A stretch of DNA of 64,000 nt, from NCBI GenBank assembly GCA_012840125.1, contig DULZ01000061.1:1-64000 (forward strand), given 5' to 3'. This document shows positions 9,145-17,710 of the stretch, piece after piece. The translations under genes were made by a program, and so were the position numbers. The notes under the pieces were generated by a model. It was given only the letters and a program-made list of their open reading frames with translations, searched no databases and was not told the origin of the DNA. Source of the DNA: Clostridia bacterium (GTDB taxonomy: Bacteria; Bacillota; DULZ01). Every line of letters begins with the position of its first letter. Position 1 is the first letter of the stretch.

Positions 9145-9615
9145 ATGTATATCATTTATCATTGTTTCGGCGGTGCTCACTCATCCATTACCGCCGCCTG
9201 CATCCATTTAGGTCTGATTGCGGAAAACAGCCTTCCCACTCCTGAAGAATTACTGGCCCTTCCTTTTTATGACCAAACTACCGACGACGACCACGGCTAC
9301 TTGCGATATTTGGGAGACGACACGGCGGGCAACCGGGTTTTTGTCATCGGTCGCAGAGGTCTCAAAGATTGCTTTGTCACCCTGGTACAATCCCTCGCTT
9401 CCCTGTTAAATGTCTCAAGGGAAGAGTTTTTAATTGTAGATACGGTGCCATATGTTAACTGGATGATGATGGTTGGCGGCTTTACCTCCCGCCGCTTGGG
9501 TTGGATTAGGATCGGGCGTCCCCTGGTCATCAAAGGCACTCAAAAAGCATTTAAGAATTTGGTCAGGTTGGTACAAACCGTAAAGTCACAGGCATCAGGA
9601 GGGAATGCCCGTTGA
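9145..9615 (+). CDS. DUF3189 family protein (first of tandem pair)
   Basis: This 156-residue protein resembles the DUF3189 family found in spore-forming Clostridia, whose function is not known. It begins MYIIYHCFGGAHSS, with a short hydrophobic strand followed by His-Cys and a Gly/Ser-rich turn resembling a nucleotide- or phosphate-binding loop, then CIHLGLI. It starts at an ATG after GGAGGTGTC. The next gene encodes a diverged paralogue and overlaps by 4 bases. The pair sits between spoIIP and a DUF512 protein. Confidence 0.7.
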   Translation: MYIIYHCFGGAHSSITAACIHLGLIAENSLPTPEELLALPFYDQTTDDDHGYLRYLGDDTAGNRVFVIGRRGLKDCFVTLVQSLASLLNVSREEFLIVDTVPYVNWMMMVGGFTSRRLGWIRIGRPLVIKGTQKAFKNLVRLVQTVKSQASGGNAR

Positions 9616-10052
9616 AAAGCATAGTGTTTTTTTGTCATGCCTACGGTCGTGGAGCTCTTTATAGAGCTCTCATGCATCTGGGGGCCGTTGTGCCGGGAGA
9701 GCTGACAGCCCTCCAATGGTGTCAACTAACCTGGTGGAAACGCATTGACCGGCTGGCCCCGGGTCAGCTCCTGGAGGTGGGCCGCGACGCTGGGGGAAAT
9801 CGTATTTATATCATGTGGGTAAAAAAAGACAAAGAGCTGGTCCCACGTCTGGCCCACACCCTAGCCGCCATTGCCGGCCGCCAGGGTCAAATCATCCTGG
9901 TAGATGCCCTCATCCATGACAACTGGAGAACCAACCTGGCTCGCTGCCTTAGGAGATTCTTCGGCAACAATTACCTGTCCCATTACTTATTCCTTACCGG
10001 GATCCGTCAATCACACCACGGACAATACCCTATCCCCAATCCCACTGTTTGA
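9612..10052 (+). CDS. DUF3189 family protein (second of tandem pair)
   Basis: This 146-residue protein is a paralogue of the preceding gene. Its N-terminus IVFFCHAYGRGALYRALMHLG aligns with IYHCFGGAHSSITAACIHLG of the first copy, keeping the strand, the Cys/His turn and the following helix. The TTG start overlaps the upstream stop (TTGA), so the two products are likely made together, perhaps as a heteromer. No catalytic motif is recognisable. Function is unknown. Confidence 0.65.
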   Translation: MKSIVFFCHAYGRGALYRALMHLGAVVPGELTALQWCQLTWWKRIDRLAPGQLLEVGRDAGGNRIYIMWVKKDKELVPRLAHTLAAIAGRQGQIILVDALIHDNWRTNLARCLRRFFGNNYLSHYLFLTGIRQSHHGQYPIPNPTV

Positions 10053-10108
10053 ACCGGCCGGCTAGCTTGACGTTAGACAAATTATGTTGGATAATGAGGA
10101 GGATAGGG

Positions 10109-11455
10109 GTGACTAAACAATTGAAGAATGAAAAGTGCACCGGTTTAACAATCCAGAGCATATCGCCGCATAGTATCGGGGCCCGGTTAAACTGGAAACC
10201 CGGCGACCGGATCATCTCCATCAACGGCAGGAATATTAACGATATCCTGGATTACCGGTTCCAAGTAGCCGAGGACACGCTGGAAATATGTATCAGTACT
10301 TTAGAAGGCAACGTTACTTTATACCGAATTGAAAAAAATTTTGATGATGATCTGGGTGTATCCTTTACCGAAATAACCAATGACGGGATCAGACAATGCC
10401 GCAACCGTTGTCTTTTTTGTTTTGTGGATCAAATGCCCCCATCCCTGAGAAAATCCCTGTACGTGAAAGACGATGATTATAGGTATTCTTTCTTACAGGG
10501 GACTTTCGTGACTTTAACGAACGTAGATGAGGAAGACCTGAAGAAAATTGCTTCCATGCGTTTAAGTCCCCTCTATGTCTCAGTCCATACTACCAATCCG
10601 GAATTAAGAGCCCAAATGATGAGAAATAAGAAGGCTTCCCGGATTATGGAACAATTAGAGTTTTTGAGCCAACACGGCATTGAGATACACGCGCAAATAG
10701 TACTGTGTGAAGGTATTAACGACGGGGCAGAGCTGGCACGGAGCATCCGGGAATTGGCCCGGCTGTGGCCCGCAGTGCAATCCCTGGCGGTAGTCCCGGT
10801 GGGCTTAACCAAATTCCGCCGGGATCTGCCTTTGGTGCACGGCATCAGCCCGGGCAACGCTTTAGAAATCGTGGAATCTGTTTCCCGGTACCAGCAAGAG
10901 TATTTAGAAAAGATGGGGACAAGATTTGTCTTCCTGGCCGACGAGTTTTACTTGCAGACCGGTAAAGAGATTCCCACCCAAGAGGAGTATGAAGATTTTC
11001 CTCAACTGGAAAATGGGGTGGGGATTGTGCGCTTGTTCTTGGATGATTTTGCGGCAAGACTGGAGGATTTAAGAGAACCGCTGCCGGTTCAGGAACGCTG
11101 TCTCATCGTAACGGGCCGCGCCGCAACTCCCATCCTGGCTAAGGCTGTCGCTGAGCTGAACCGCCGTATTGCCGGCTATCCACTGGAGCTGGTGACGGTG
11201 GAGAACCACTTCTTGGGGAGCTCCGTGACGGTAACCGGCCTCTTATCCGGGGCTGACATAATCGAAACCCTGCAGGATCGGCTCCTGAAGGACAGTGATG
11301 CTACGGTATTGCTGCCGGATATCATACTAAATGATGACATGCTGACCATCGACAGTTATCACGCCAGCCAATTTGAGGCAATATTAGGCAATAAGGTCGT
11401 ATTCTTGCCGACCAATGGTTCTAGCTTAATTGATTACCTGGTCAATCCCAGTTAG
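10109..11455 (+). CDS. PDZ and DUF512 domain protein with radical-SAM-like cysteine motif
   Basis: This protein (448 residues from the chosen start) combines an N-terminal PDZ-like domain (GDRIISINGRNI), a CRNRCLFCFVDQMPP segment with the CX3CX2C spacing of radical SAM enzymes, and a C-terminal DUF512 domain. The family (Fe-S oxidoreductase related to NifB/MoaA) is widespread in Clostridia next to der, but its reaction is not established to my knowledge. GTG 10109 is favoured because AGGAGG lies at 10097-10102; the in-frame ATG at 10094 would contain that site within its codons. It ends 13 bases before der. Confidence 0.85.
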   Translation: MTKQLKNEKCTGLTIQSISPHSIGARLNWKPGDRIISINGRNINDILDYRFQVAEDTLEICISTLEGNVTLYRIEKNFDDDLGVSFTEITNDGIRQCRNRCLFCFVDQMPPSLRKSLYVKDDDYRYSFLQGTFVTLTNVDEEDLKKIASMRLSPLYVSVHTTNPELRAQMMRNKKASRIMEQLEFLSQHGIEIHAQIVLCEGINDGAELARSIRELARLWPAVQSLAVVPVGLTKFRRDLPLVHGISPGNALEIVESVSRYQQEYLEKMGTRFVFLADEFYLQTGKEIPTQEEYEDFPQLENGVGIVRLFLDDFAARLEDLREPLPVQERCLIVTGRAATPILAKAVAELNRRIAGYPLELVTVENHFLGSSVTVTGLLSGADIIETLQDRLLKDSDATVLLPDIILNDDMLTIDSYHASQFEAILGNKVVFLPTNGSSLIDYLVNPS

Positions 11456-11468
11456 CGGAGGTCGAGCT

Positions 11469-12788
11469 ATGTCTCAACAACCAATTGTTGCGATTGTAGG
11501 TCGCCCCAATGTAGGCAAATCAACTCTCTTTAACCGGATTGTCGGTAACCGGGTTGCTATTGTAGATGATACCCCGGGGGTGACGCGAGACCGCATTTAC
11601 CAGCAAGCCGAATGGTTAGGACGCACTTTCACCCTGGTCGATACCGGCGGGATCACGGATCTTGCCGCCGGAGACTTCATTGAAAAACAAATGAGATATC
11701 AAGCCCAAGTGGCCATTGCCGAAGCTGATTTAATAGTTTTTGTGGTGGATTCTCGCACAGGCTTGACGCCTGATGACTGGTTGGTGGCTGATATTCTGAG
11801 AAAGACTGCCAAACCGGTCATTTTGGCAGTTAACAAAGTAGAGAATTTTGCGGATACTCACTTTTTATCGGAATTTTATGCTCTGGGCCTGGGGGACCCG
11901 GTTCCTGTCTCCGCCGCCCACGGCATGAATGTGGGTGACTTGCTCGATTTAGTAATCGCTAAATTGCCTGCAGTCACGGAGACAACCGATGATGAAGATG
12001 CCATTAAAGTAGCCGTGATCGGGAGGCCCAATGTGGGTAAGTCCTCACTGGTCAATTATATCTTAGGTGAACAACGTTCCATTGTCAGCAACATTCCCGG
12101 TACCACCAGGGATGCCATTGACAGTGAAGTTTGGATTGACGGGCGGAAATACATTCTGATCGATACTGCCGGCATTCGCCGTCGTTCCCGTATTAACGAA
12201 GCTGCGGAAAAGTACAGCGTCATGCGGGCCATCAGGGCAGTGGAACGGTGCCATGTTGCCCTGGTCATGATTGACGCTCAGGAAGGTGTTACCGAACAAG
12301 ACAAGCGCATTGCCGGCTTACCCCACGAGGCCGGAAAAGCGAGCATTTTAGTGGTCAATAAATGGGATTTGGTAAAGAAAGACAGCAAGACCATGCATAA
12401 ATTCGATCAAACGCTGCGGGAACAATTAAACTTCATCGCCTACGCGCCTTCCGTATACGTTTCCGCATTAAACGGGCAACGAGTTTCTAAACTGGTGGAA
12501 CTCATCAATTTTGTAGATGAACAAGCAGTGAAACGCATTCCCACCAGGGTGCTCAACCAGTACTTAGAGGAGGTGACCACCCTAAATCCACCTCCTTCCG
12601 ACAAAGGCCAAAGCCTGAAGTTCTTTTACATAACTCAATCAGGTGTACGCCCCCCCACCTTTGTGATCTTTACCAACCGCCCGGAACAGGTGCACTTTTC
12701 CTACAAGCGGTATCTGGAGAACAAATTTAGAGAAGCTTTTGGCTTTGAAGGCAGCCCCATTAATTTTATTGTCAAAGTTAGAACGTAA
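11469..12788 (+). CDS. der: Ribosome biogenesis GTPase Der (EngA)
   Basis: Der is a double GTPase required for 50S subunit maturation. Two G domains are visible: GRPNVGKSTLFN at the N-terminus with DTGG and NKVE, and a second GRPNVGKSSLVN with DTAGIRR and NKWD, followed by the KH-like C-terminal domain. The ATG at 11469 follows GGAGG and gives 439 residues, the usual length. The frame is open further upstream but there it overlaps the DUF512 gene. plsY and gpsA follow closely, a gene order common in Firmicutes. Confidence 0.97.
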   Translation: MSQQPIVAIVGRPNVGKSTLFNRIVGNRVAIVDDTPGVTRDRIYQQAEWLGRTFTLVDTGGITDLAAGDFIEKQMRYQAQVAIAEADLIVFVVDSRTGLTPDDWLVADILRKTAKPVILAVNKVENFADTHFLSEFYALGLGDPVPVSAAHGMNVGDLLDLVIAKLPAVTETTDDEDAIKVAVIGRPNVGKSSLVNYILGEQRSIVSNIPGTTRDAIDSEVWIDGRKYILIDTAGIRRRSRINEAAEKYSVMRAIRAVERCHVALVMIDAQEGVTEQDKRIAGLPHEAGKASILVVNKWDLVKKDSKTMHKFDQTLREQLNFIAYAPSVYVSALNGQRVSKLVELINFVDEQAVKRIPTRVLNQYLEEVTTLNPPPSDKGQSLKFFYITQSGVRPPTFVIFTNRPEQVHFSYKRYLENKFREAFGFEGSPINFIVKVRT

Positions 12789-12800
12789 GGGGGATGGCAA

Positions 12801-13403
12801 ATGGCATTGGTGTGGTCAGCCATCATCGGTTATTTCATCGGCTCCATTCCCATTGGCTATCTCGTGGTACGCAAGCTGTACAATATTGACATTCGTCGTT
12901 ACGGCAGCGGCAACATCGGCTTTACCAATGTTTTTAGAACGGCAGGTTGGGGCCCGGGTATTATTGTTTTGGTCGGCGACATTTTAAAAGGCGTCATTGC
13001 AGTTCTCGTGGGCCGTTGGCTAGGCGGGGAGACAGCCGGTATGTTAGGGGGCTTGGCAGCCATCGCAGGGCATAACTGGTCTTTATTCTTAAAGTTCAGC
13101 GGCGGGCGCGGCGTGGCTACCGGCGCGGGGGTCTTTCTGGCCCTGGCTCCGAAAGTCATCGGCATTGCTGCTCTTATCTGGCTCATTACCATTGCCTTGA
13201 CCCGCTATGTGTCTTTAGGCTCAATATTGGGTGCCGTTTCTGTACCTATTTTAATATTAATATTTCATGAATCCTGGTTATTGTTTATTTTTGGACTCTT
13301 AGCCGCAGTCTTCGTTATTTACCGGCATCGTCCTAATATCAAGAGACTCCTGAACGGAACCGAGTACAAATTTGGAGAAAAGGTCCAGCGTAAGGAGAGA
13401 TAA
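12801..13403 (+). CDS. plsY: Acyl-phosphate:glycerol-3-phosphate acyltransferase
   Basis: PlsY is the membrane enzyme that moves the acyl group from acyl phosphate to glycerol 3-phosphate. The 200-residue protein has about five transmembrane helices and the three family motifs: GSIPIGYLV near residue 14, GSGNIGFTNVFR (about 35-46) and FKFSGGRGVATGAG in the middle. It sits 12 bases after der and 2 bases before gpsA, whose product supplies its glycerol 3-phosphate substrate. Confidence 0.97.
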   Translation: MALVWSAIIGYFIGSIPIGYLVVRKLYNIDIRRYGSGNIGFTNVFRTAGWGPGIIVLVGDILKGVIAVLVGRWLGGETAGMLGGLAAIAGHNWSLFLKFSGGRGVATGAGVFLALAPKVIGIAALIWLITIALTRYVSLGSILGAVSVPILILIFHESWLLFIFGLLAAVFVIYRHRPNIKRLLNGTEYKFGEKVQRKER

Positions 13404-13405
13404 AC

Positions 13406-14449
13406 ATGGACTGTAAAACAGCCGTACTTGGAGCAGGCAGTTGGGGCACTGCTCTGGCATGCCATCTGGTCAGCAAGGGGATTCCAGTAACCTTATGGGC
13501 TCGCTCACCGGAAACCGTAGATAGACTAATAGCCGACGGGGAAAACAGGCAATACCTGCCCGGCATTGCCTTACCCCGGGAGCTTAAGATCACGGCACAG
13601 CTTGAGGAAGCCTTGCGTGAAACCCATTTCGTCGTCCTGGCTGTACCGTCTCAAGCCATCAGGCACATAGCCGTGCAGATTCGCCCTTTGTTAAAGGGAG
13701 ATGCTTTCATCATCAGCACAGCCAAAGGTTTGGAACAGAATACCTATTATCGCATGTCCGAAGTACTGTCGGAAGAACTGCCTCATTGGAAGCATCAAAT
13801 CGCCGTTTTGTCCGGCCCCAGCCATGCGGAAGAAGTAGCCCGGCAGCTTCCCACCGCCGTAGTGGTATCGTCTTTCAGCAGGCGCACGGCGGAACTGGTA
13901 CAGGATTTATTCATGAATGCCGCCTTCCGGGTCTATACCAATCCGGACATAATCGGGGTGGAGTTAGGGGGTGCCCTGAAAAACATCATCGCCCTGGCCA
14001 CGGGCATTGCCGACGGGTTAGGGTTTGGTGACAATACCCGGGCAGCCTTAATGACCAGGGGAGCCGTCGAGATTGCCCGGTTAGGCACCAAAATGGGGGC
14101 GGAGATCCTCACTTTTGCCGGCTTAGCCGGGATTGGGGATTTGATTGTTACCTGCAGCAGTATGCACAGCCGCAATCGCCGGGCTGGGATCGCCTTGGGC
14201 AAAGGAGTACCCCTGGCGGAAGTGCTGGCATCCATGGGCATGGTGGTGGAAGGAGTTACCATTACCAAAACCGTTTATCAACTGGCCCAGAAGCTCCAAG
14301 TACCGATGCCCATCGCGACAGAAATGTACCACATTTTGTTTGAAGGCAAAGACGCCTTGCAAAGTGTAGACAGCTTAATGAGACGAAGCAAAACCCATGA
14401 ATTGGAAGAAATAGCCATGGCTTTTGACCAGAGCTGGCAGTTTGAATAA
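13406..14449 (+). CDS. gpsA: Glycerol-3-phosphate dehydrogenase [NAD(P)+]
   Basis: GpsA reduces dihydroxyacetone phosphate to glycerol 3-phosphate for phospholipid synthesis. The 347-residue protein has the Rossmann motif GAGSWGTALA (residues 8-17), SGPSHAEEVA, LGGALKNIIALATGI with the catalytic lysine, and GLAGIGDLIVTC. It starts at an ATG after AAGGAGAG, 2 bases after plsY, so the pair is tightly coupled. A terminator follows at once. Confidence 0.97.
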   Translation: MDCKTAVLGAGSWGTALACHLVSKGIPVTLWARSPETVDRLIADGENRQYLPGIALPRELKITAQLEEALRETHFVVLAVPSQAIRHIAVQIRPLLKGDAFIISTAKGLEQNTYYRMSEVLSEELPHWKHQIAVLSGPSHAEEVARQLPTAVVVSSFSRRTAELVQDLFMNAAFRVYTNPDIIGVELGGALKNIIALATGIADGLGFGDNTRAALMTRGAVEIARLGTKMGAEILTFAGLAGIGDLIVTCSSMHSRNRRAGIALGKGVPLAEVLASMGMVVEGVTITKTVYQLAQKLQVPMPIATEMYHILFEGKDALQSVDSLMRRSKTHELEEIAMAFDQSWQFE

Positions 14450-14475
14450 AAGTGCTTTTCTTCAGCACTTTTTTT
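14448..14475 (+). terminator. Rho-independent terminator after gpsA
   Basis: AAAGTGCT (14449-14456) pairs with AGCACTTT (14464-14471) and is followed by further T residues, overlapping the gpsA stop codon. Confidence 0.85.
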
Positions 14476-14650
14476 ATTTTAGGGTAATATTCCCATGGTC
14501 AAGTCATATAGATATAGTGTGTACGGCTGTCAAAATAACGTAGGTTATGACCACTCATAAACGCCTAAGGGATATCACTCTCTGGTTAAGGAGGGATGGG
14601 GTAGCTATTCACCTAAGATGCAGGATGACCTATTCAAAGGAGGGAAAAAC

Positions 14651-16129
14651 ATGGAAAAACCCGACATTTTAATGGACATTGCTGAACGAACGGGCGGAGA
14701 CATCTACTTGGGATTTCCCGGCCCGGTAAGGACCGGTAAATCCACCTTAATAAAACGTATGATGGAACTCTTGGTTTTGCCAAACATCAAGAATCCAAAT
14801 GAGCGGGACCGGACCCGGGACGAGTTACCCCAGAGTGGAGCAGGCAGAACCATTATGACCACGGAGATTAAATTCATTCCTAAAGAAGCGGTGGAAGTAA
14901 CCATTAAGCAAGGATTGAACGTGAGAGTCAGGATGATGGACTGCGTAGGTTATTATGTCGAAGGAGCCGTTGGTTATGAAGACAGCGGCCAGCCGCGCAT
15001 GGTGCGGACTCCTTGGTTCGAAGAGGCCATACCTTTTCAGGAAGCCGCGGAAATCGGCACCAGAAAAGTCATTGCGGAACACTCCACCATTGGCATCGCC
15101 GTCTTCACCGACGGCAGTATTTCCGACATACCCCGGGAGAACTACATGGATGCAGAAGAAAGGGTCATTTATGAATTAAAAGAAAGCAAGAAACCTTTTA
15201 TCGTAGTGCTGAACTCCCTGCACCCCGACCGGGAAGATACTGTGGCCTTGGCTCATTCCTTGGAGGAACAATATGATGTTCCAGTGCTGCCCTTGAATGT
15301 TGCTACCTTAACCCACGAAGACGTCATTCATATCCTGGAGGAGGCATTATATGAATTCCCGGTTACGGAAGTCACAGTGAATTTGCCAAGATGGGTGGAA
15401 GAATTGGAAACAGATTACTGGCTGCGGGCTGAACTGGAAGGAGCGGTCAGGGAAGCGGTTAATAAAGTGACCAGGCTCCGGGACATTGACCGGGTAATTG
15501 AAGAACTGGCGCACAACAATAGGGTGGATAAAGTAACCCTGCAACAGGTAGACTTGGGCAGCGGCAGCACCACTATTGAGATGAACACCAGGGAAGACCT
15601 CTTCTATCAAGTGCTGCGCGAGCTCACCGGTTATGAGTTGTCCGGCAGCCATCATATCCTGAAACATCTGGTTGAATTGAGCAAAATAAAACAAGAATTT
15701 GATAAGGTTGCGGCAGGGCTGCAAGAGGTACGAAACACCGGCTACGGCATCGTATCCCCGACTGTCGGTGATATGGAACTGGAGGAGCCCCAGTTAATCA
15801 AACAGGGGGGCCGCTACGGCGTACGCCTGCGAGCTACCGCCCCGTCCATCCATATGATCAGGGCTAATATTACTACCGAGCTAACTCCCCTCATCGGTAC
15901 CCAGCAGCAGTGCCAGGACTTAATTGACTACATCATGGAAGAGTTCGCGAAAGACCCGCAGAAAATCTGGGAAACCAATGTATTCGGTAAGACATTAAGC
16001 GATCTGGTGCGGGAGGGCATCCAAGGCAAGCTCTACCACATGCCGGAAAACGCCCAAATCAAGTTGCAAGAAACTCTGGAACGCATCGCCAATGAAGGAA
16101 GTGGTGGTCTAATCTGTATCATCATCTAA
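14651..16129 (+). CDS. spoIVA: Stage IV sporulation protein A (spore coat basement ATPase)
   Basis: SpoIVA is an ATPase that polymerises on the forespore surface to form the basement layer of the coat. From ATG 14651 (after AAAGGAGGG) the protein has 492 residues, the same as in Bacillus subtilis, and begins MEKPDILMDIAERTGGDIYL followed by the Walker A loop GFPGPVRTGKST (21-32). The C-terminal end GLICIII is also typical. The frame is open a further 11 codons upstream but family alignment from memory favours this ATG. Expression should depend on sigma-E; I could not identify a convincing sigma-E promoter in the 200 bases upstream. Confidence 0.96.
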   Translation: MEKPDILMDIAERTGGDIYLGFPGPVRTGKSTLIKRMMELLVLPNIKNPNERDRTRDELPQSGAGRTIMTTEIKFIPKEAVEVTIKQGLNVRVRMMDCVGYYVEGAVGYEDSGQPRMVRTPWFEEAIPFQEAAEIGTRKVIAEHSTIGIAVFTDGSISDIPRENYMDAEERVIYELKESKKPFIVVLNSLHPDREDTVALAHSLEEQYDVPVLPLNVATLTHEDVIHILEEALYEFPVTEVTVNLPRWVEELETDYWLRAELEGAVREAVNKVTRLRDIDRVIEELAHNNRVDKVTLQQVDLGSGSTTIEMNTREDLFYQVLRELTGYELSGSHHILKHLVELSKIKQEFDKVAAGLQEVRNTGYGIVSPTVGDMELEEPQLIKQGGRYGVRLRATAPSIHMIRANITTELTPLIGTQQQCQDLIDYIMEEFAKDPQKIWETNVFGKTLSDLVREGIQGKLYHMPENAQIKLQETLERIANEGSGGLICIII

Positions 16130-16154
16130 GTCGGCTAGCCCGGCTTTCTTTTTT
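16128..16154 (+). terminator. Rho-independent terminator after spoIVA
   Basis: AAGTCGG (16128-16134) pairs with CCGGCTT (16140-16146), with one G-U pair, and is followed by TCTTTTTT. Confidence 0.75.
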
Positions 16155-16168
16155 GTTATAAAATGTTG

Positions 16169-16197
16169 TTGACAAGAATCAGTCCAGTTGATATGCT
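16169..16197 (+). promoter_or_regulatory. Sigma-A promoter for the SAM-I riboswitch/metY transcript
   Basis: TTGACA (16169-16174) and TATGCT (16192-16197) are 17 bases apart, placing the transcription start just before the riboswitch. Confidence 0.7.
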
Positions 16198-16222
16198 ATG
16201 ATTAAAATTTCATAGGCGTGAA

Positions 16223-16381
16223 CTCTTATCAAGAGAGGTGGAGGGACTGGCCCAATGAAACCCGGCAACCATCCCTGATGGGAAAGGTGCCAATTCCTGC
16301 AGGTGTAACCTGAGAGATGAGAGGAAGATCCATGCTGTGCATGGCTAATGATCCTCTTCATGTCGAAGAGGATTTTTTTTT
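16223..16381 (+). ncRNA. SAM-I (S-box) riboswitch with intrinsic terminator
   Basis: The leader contains the S-box core: P1 from CTCTTATC (16223-16230) with GATGAGAG (16316-16323), AAGAGAGGTGGAGGGACTGG, GAAACCCGGCAACC and the downstream GGTGCCAATTCC. The expression platform is a 9-bp terminator, ATCCTCTTC (16351-16359) with GAAGAGGAT (16365-16373), plus a T run to 16381. GAGAGG in the 3' strand of P1 can instead pair with CCTCTT of the terminator, giving an antiterminator. By the known mechanism, SAM binding should switch off metY-metX. Confidence 0.97.
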
Positions 16382-16412
16382 AAATCTTGCAGAAAAGAAA
16401 GGAAGATGACAC

Positions 16413-17687
16413 ATGGAAAAACACTGGAGCTTTCACACCTTGGCGGTGCGAGGCGGTCATTCACCTGATCCGGCGACGGGTGCGCTGGCTGTACCGGTCT
16501 TCCAGACAGTAGCCTACCAGTTTCAGGACGCTGACCACGCTGCCCGGTTATTTGCCTTGGAAGAAGGAGGCAACATCTATTCCCGGATCATGAACCCCAC
16601 TGTCGATGCTTTGGAAAAAAGGCTGGCTATTCTGGAGGGAGGCGTGGGAGCCCTCGCCACTTCCAGCGGCCAAGCAGCCATCACCCTGGCCATCTATAAC
16701 ATTGCCCAACAGGGCGATAATATTGTTGCAGCTAACAACCTTTACGGCGGCACCATCAACCTCTTTGCCAATACCCTGCCAAAATGGGGCATTGAGTTCA
16801 AACTGGTGCCCAACGACCCGCAGGCTTTCGCCGCCGCCGCTGATGAGAGAACTAAAGCTTTCTTTGTGGAAACCATCGGCAACCCCGGCTTGGATATTGC
16901 CGATTTAGAAGAATATGCGAAGGTGGCTCATTCCCTGGGTATTCCGTTGATCGTGGATAATACCTTCGCCACCCCGTACTTGTGCCGGCCCATTGAGTGG
17001 GGGGCGGATATTGTCGTCCACTCCACCACCAAGTACATCAACGGCCACGGCAACAGCATCGGCGGCATTATTGTGGACAGCGGCAGGTTTCCCTGGCACG
17101 ACAGCAAGTTTCCGGAATTAGTTAACCCGGATCCCAGTTATCACGGCGTATCGTACACAAAGGCTTTCGGTCCGATGGCGTACATTGTGAAGGCGAGGGT
17201 GCAGTTAATGAGAGACCTGGGCGCCTGCCAAAGCCCCTTTAACGCCTTTCTCACCCTGCAAGGGATAGAAACCCTTCCTTTGAGGATGCAGCAGCACTGC
17301 AACAATGCTCTGTCCATCGCTGAGTATCTGGAGCAGCATCCTAAAGTAAGCTGGGTCAACTATCCCGGTCTTGCTTCCCACCGGGACCACGAAAAGGCCA
17401 AGAAGTACTTGCGGCATGGTTTCGGCGCCATCCTCTCCTTCGGCATCAAAGGTGGGCTGGCAGCCGGCAAGAAGTTCATTAACAGTGTCAAACTGTTCAA
17501 TTTGGTTGCCAACGTCGGGGACACCCGTTCCTTGATTATCCATCCCGCCAGCACCACTCATCAACAGCTGTCAGCGGAACAAATGGAAGCCGGCGGCATT
17601 TCGCCGGACATGATTAGGCTTTCCATAGGCATTGAAGGAACAGAGGACTTAATAGCGGACCTGGAGCAAGCATTCAACAACATCTAG
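16413..17687 (+). CDS. metY: O-acetylhomoserine sulfhydrylase (aminocarboxypropyltransferase)
   Basis: MetY makes homocysteine (or methionine) from O-acetylhomoserine and sulfide (or methanethiol), bypassing cystathionine. The 424-residue PLP enzyme belongs to the Cys/Met metabolism family: [15 protein letters not shown] near residue 56, ATSSGQAAI, and the cofactor lysine K207 in [13 protein letters not shown]. The long length and the YGGTINLF segment fit OAH sulfhydrylase rather than cystathionine gamma-synthase. It lies directly under the SAM riboswitch and 23 bases upstream of metX, which makes its substrate. Confidence 0.95.
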   Translation: MEKHWSFHTLAVRGGHSPDPATGALAVPVFQTVAYQFQDADHAARLFALEEGGNIYSRIMNPTVDALEKRLAILEGGVGALATSSGQAAITLAIYNIAQQGDNIVAANNLYGGTINLFANTLPKWGIEFKLVPNDPQAFAAAADERTKAFFVETIGNPGLDIADLEEYAKVAHSLGIPLIVDNTFATPYLCRPIEWGADIVVHSTTKYINGHGNSIGGIIVDSGRFPWHDSKFPELVNPDPSYHGVSYTKAFGPMAYIVKARVQLMRDLGACQSPFNAFLTLQGIETLPLRMQQHCNNALSIAEYLEQHPKVSWVNYPGLASHRDHEKAKKYLRHGFGAILSFGIKGGLAAGKKFINSVKLFNLVANVGDTRSLIIHPASTTHQQLSAEQMEAGGISPDMIRLSIGIEGTEDLIADLEQAFNNI

Positions 17688-17710
17688 TATGGCAAACGGA
17701 AGGAGTCAAC

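Noticed and set aside
14476-14650. A sigma-E promoter for spoIVA
   Set aside because: Sequences such as GTCATATAG near 14505 only partly resemble a sigma-E element and no matching -10 at the right distance could be defended.
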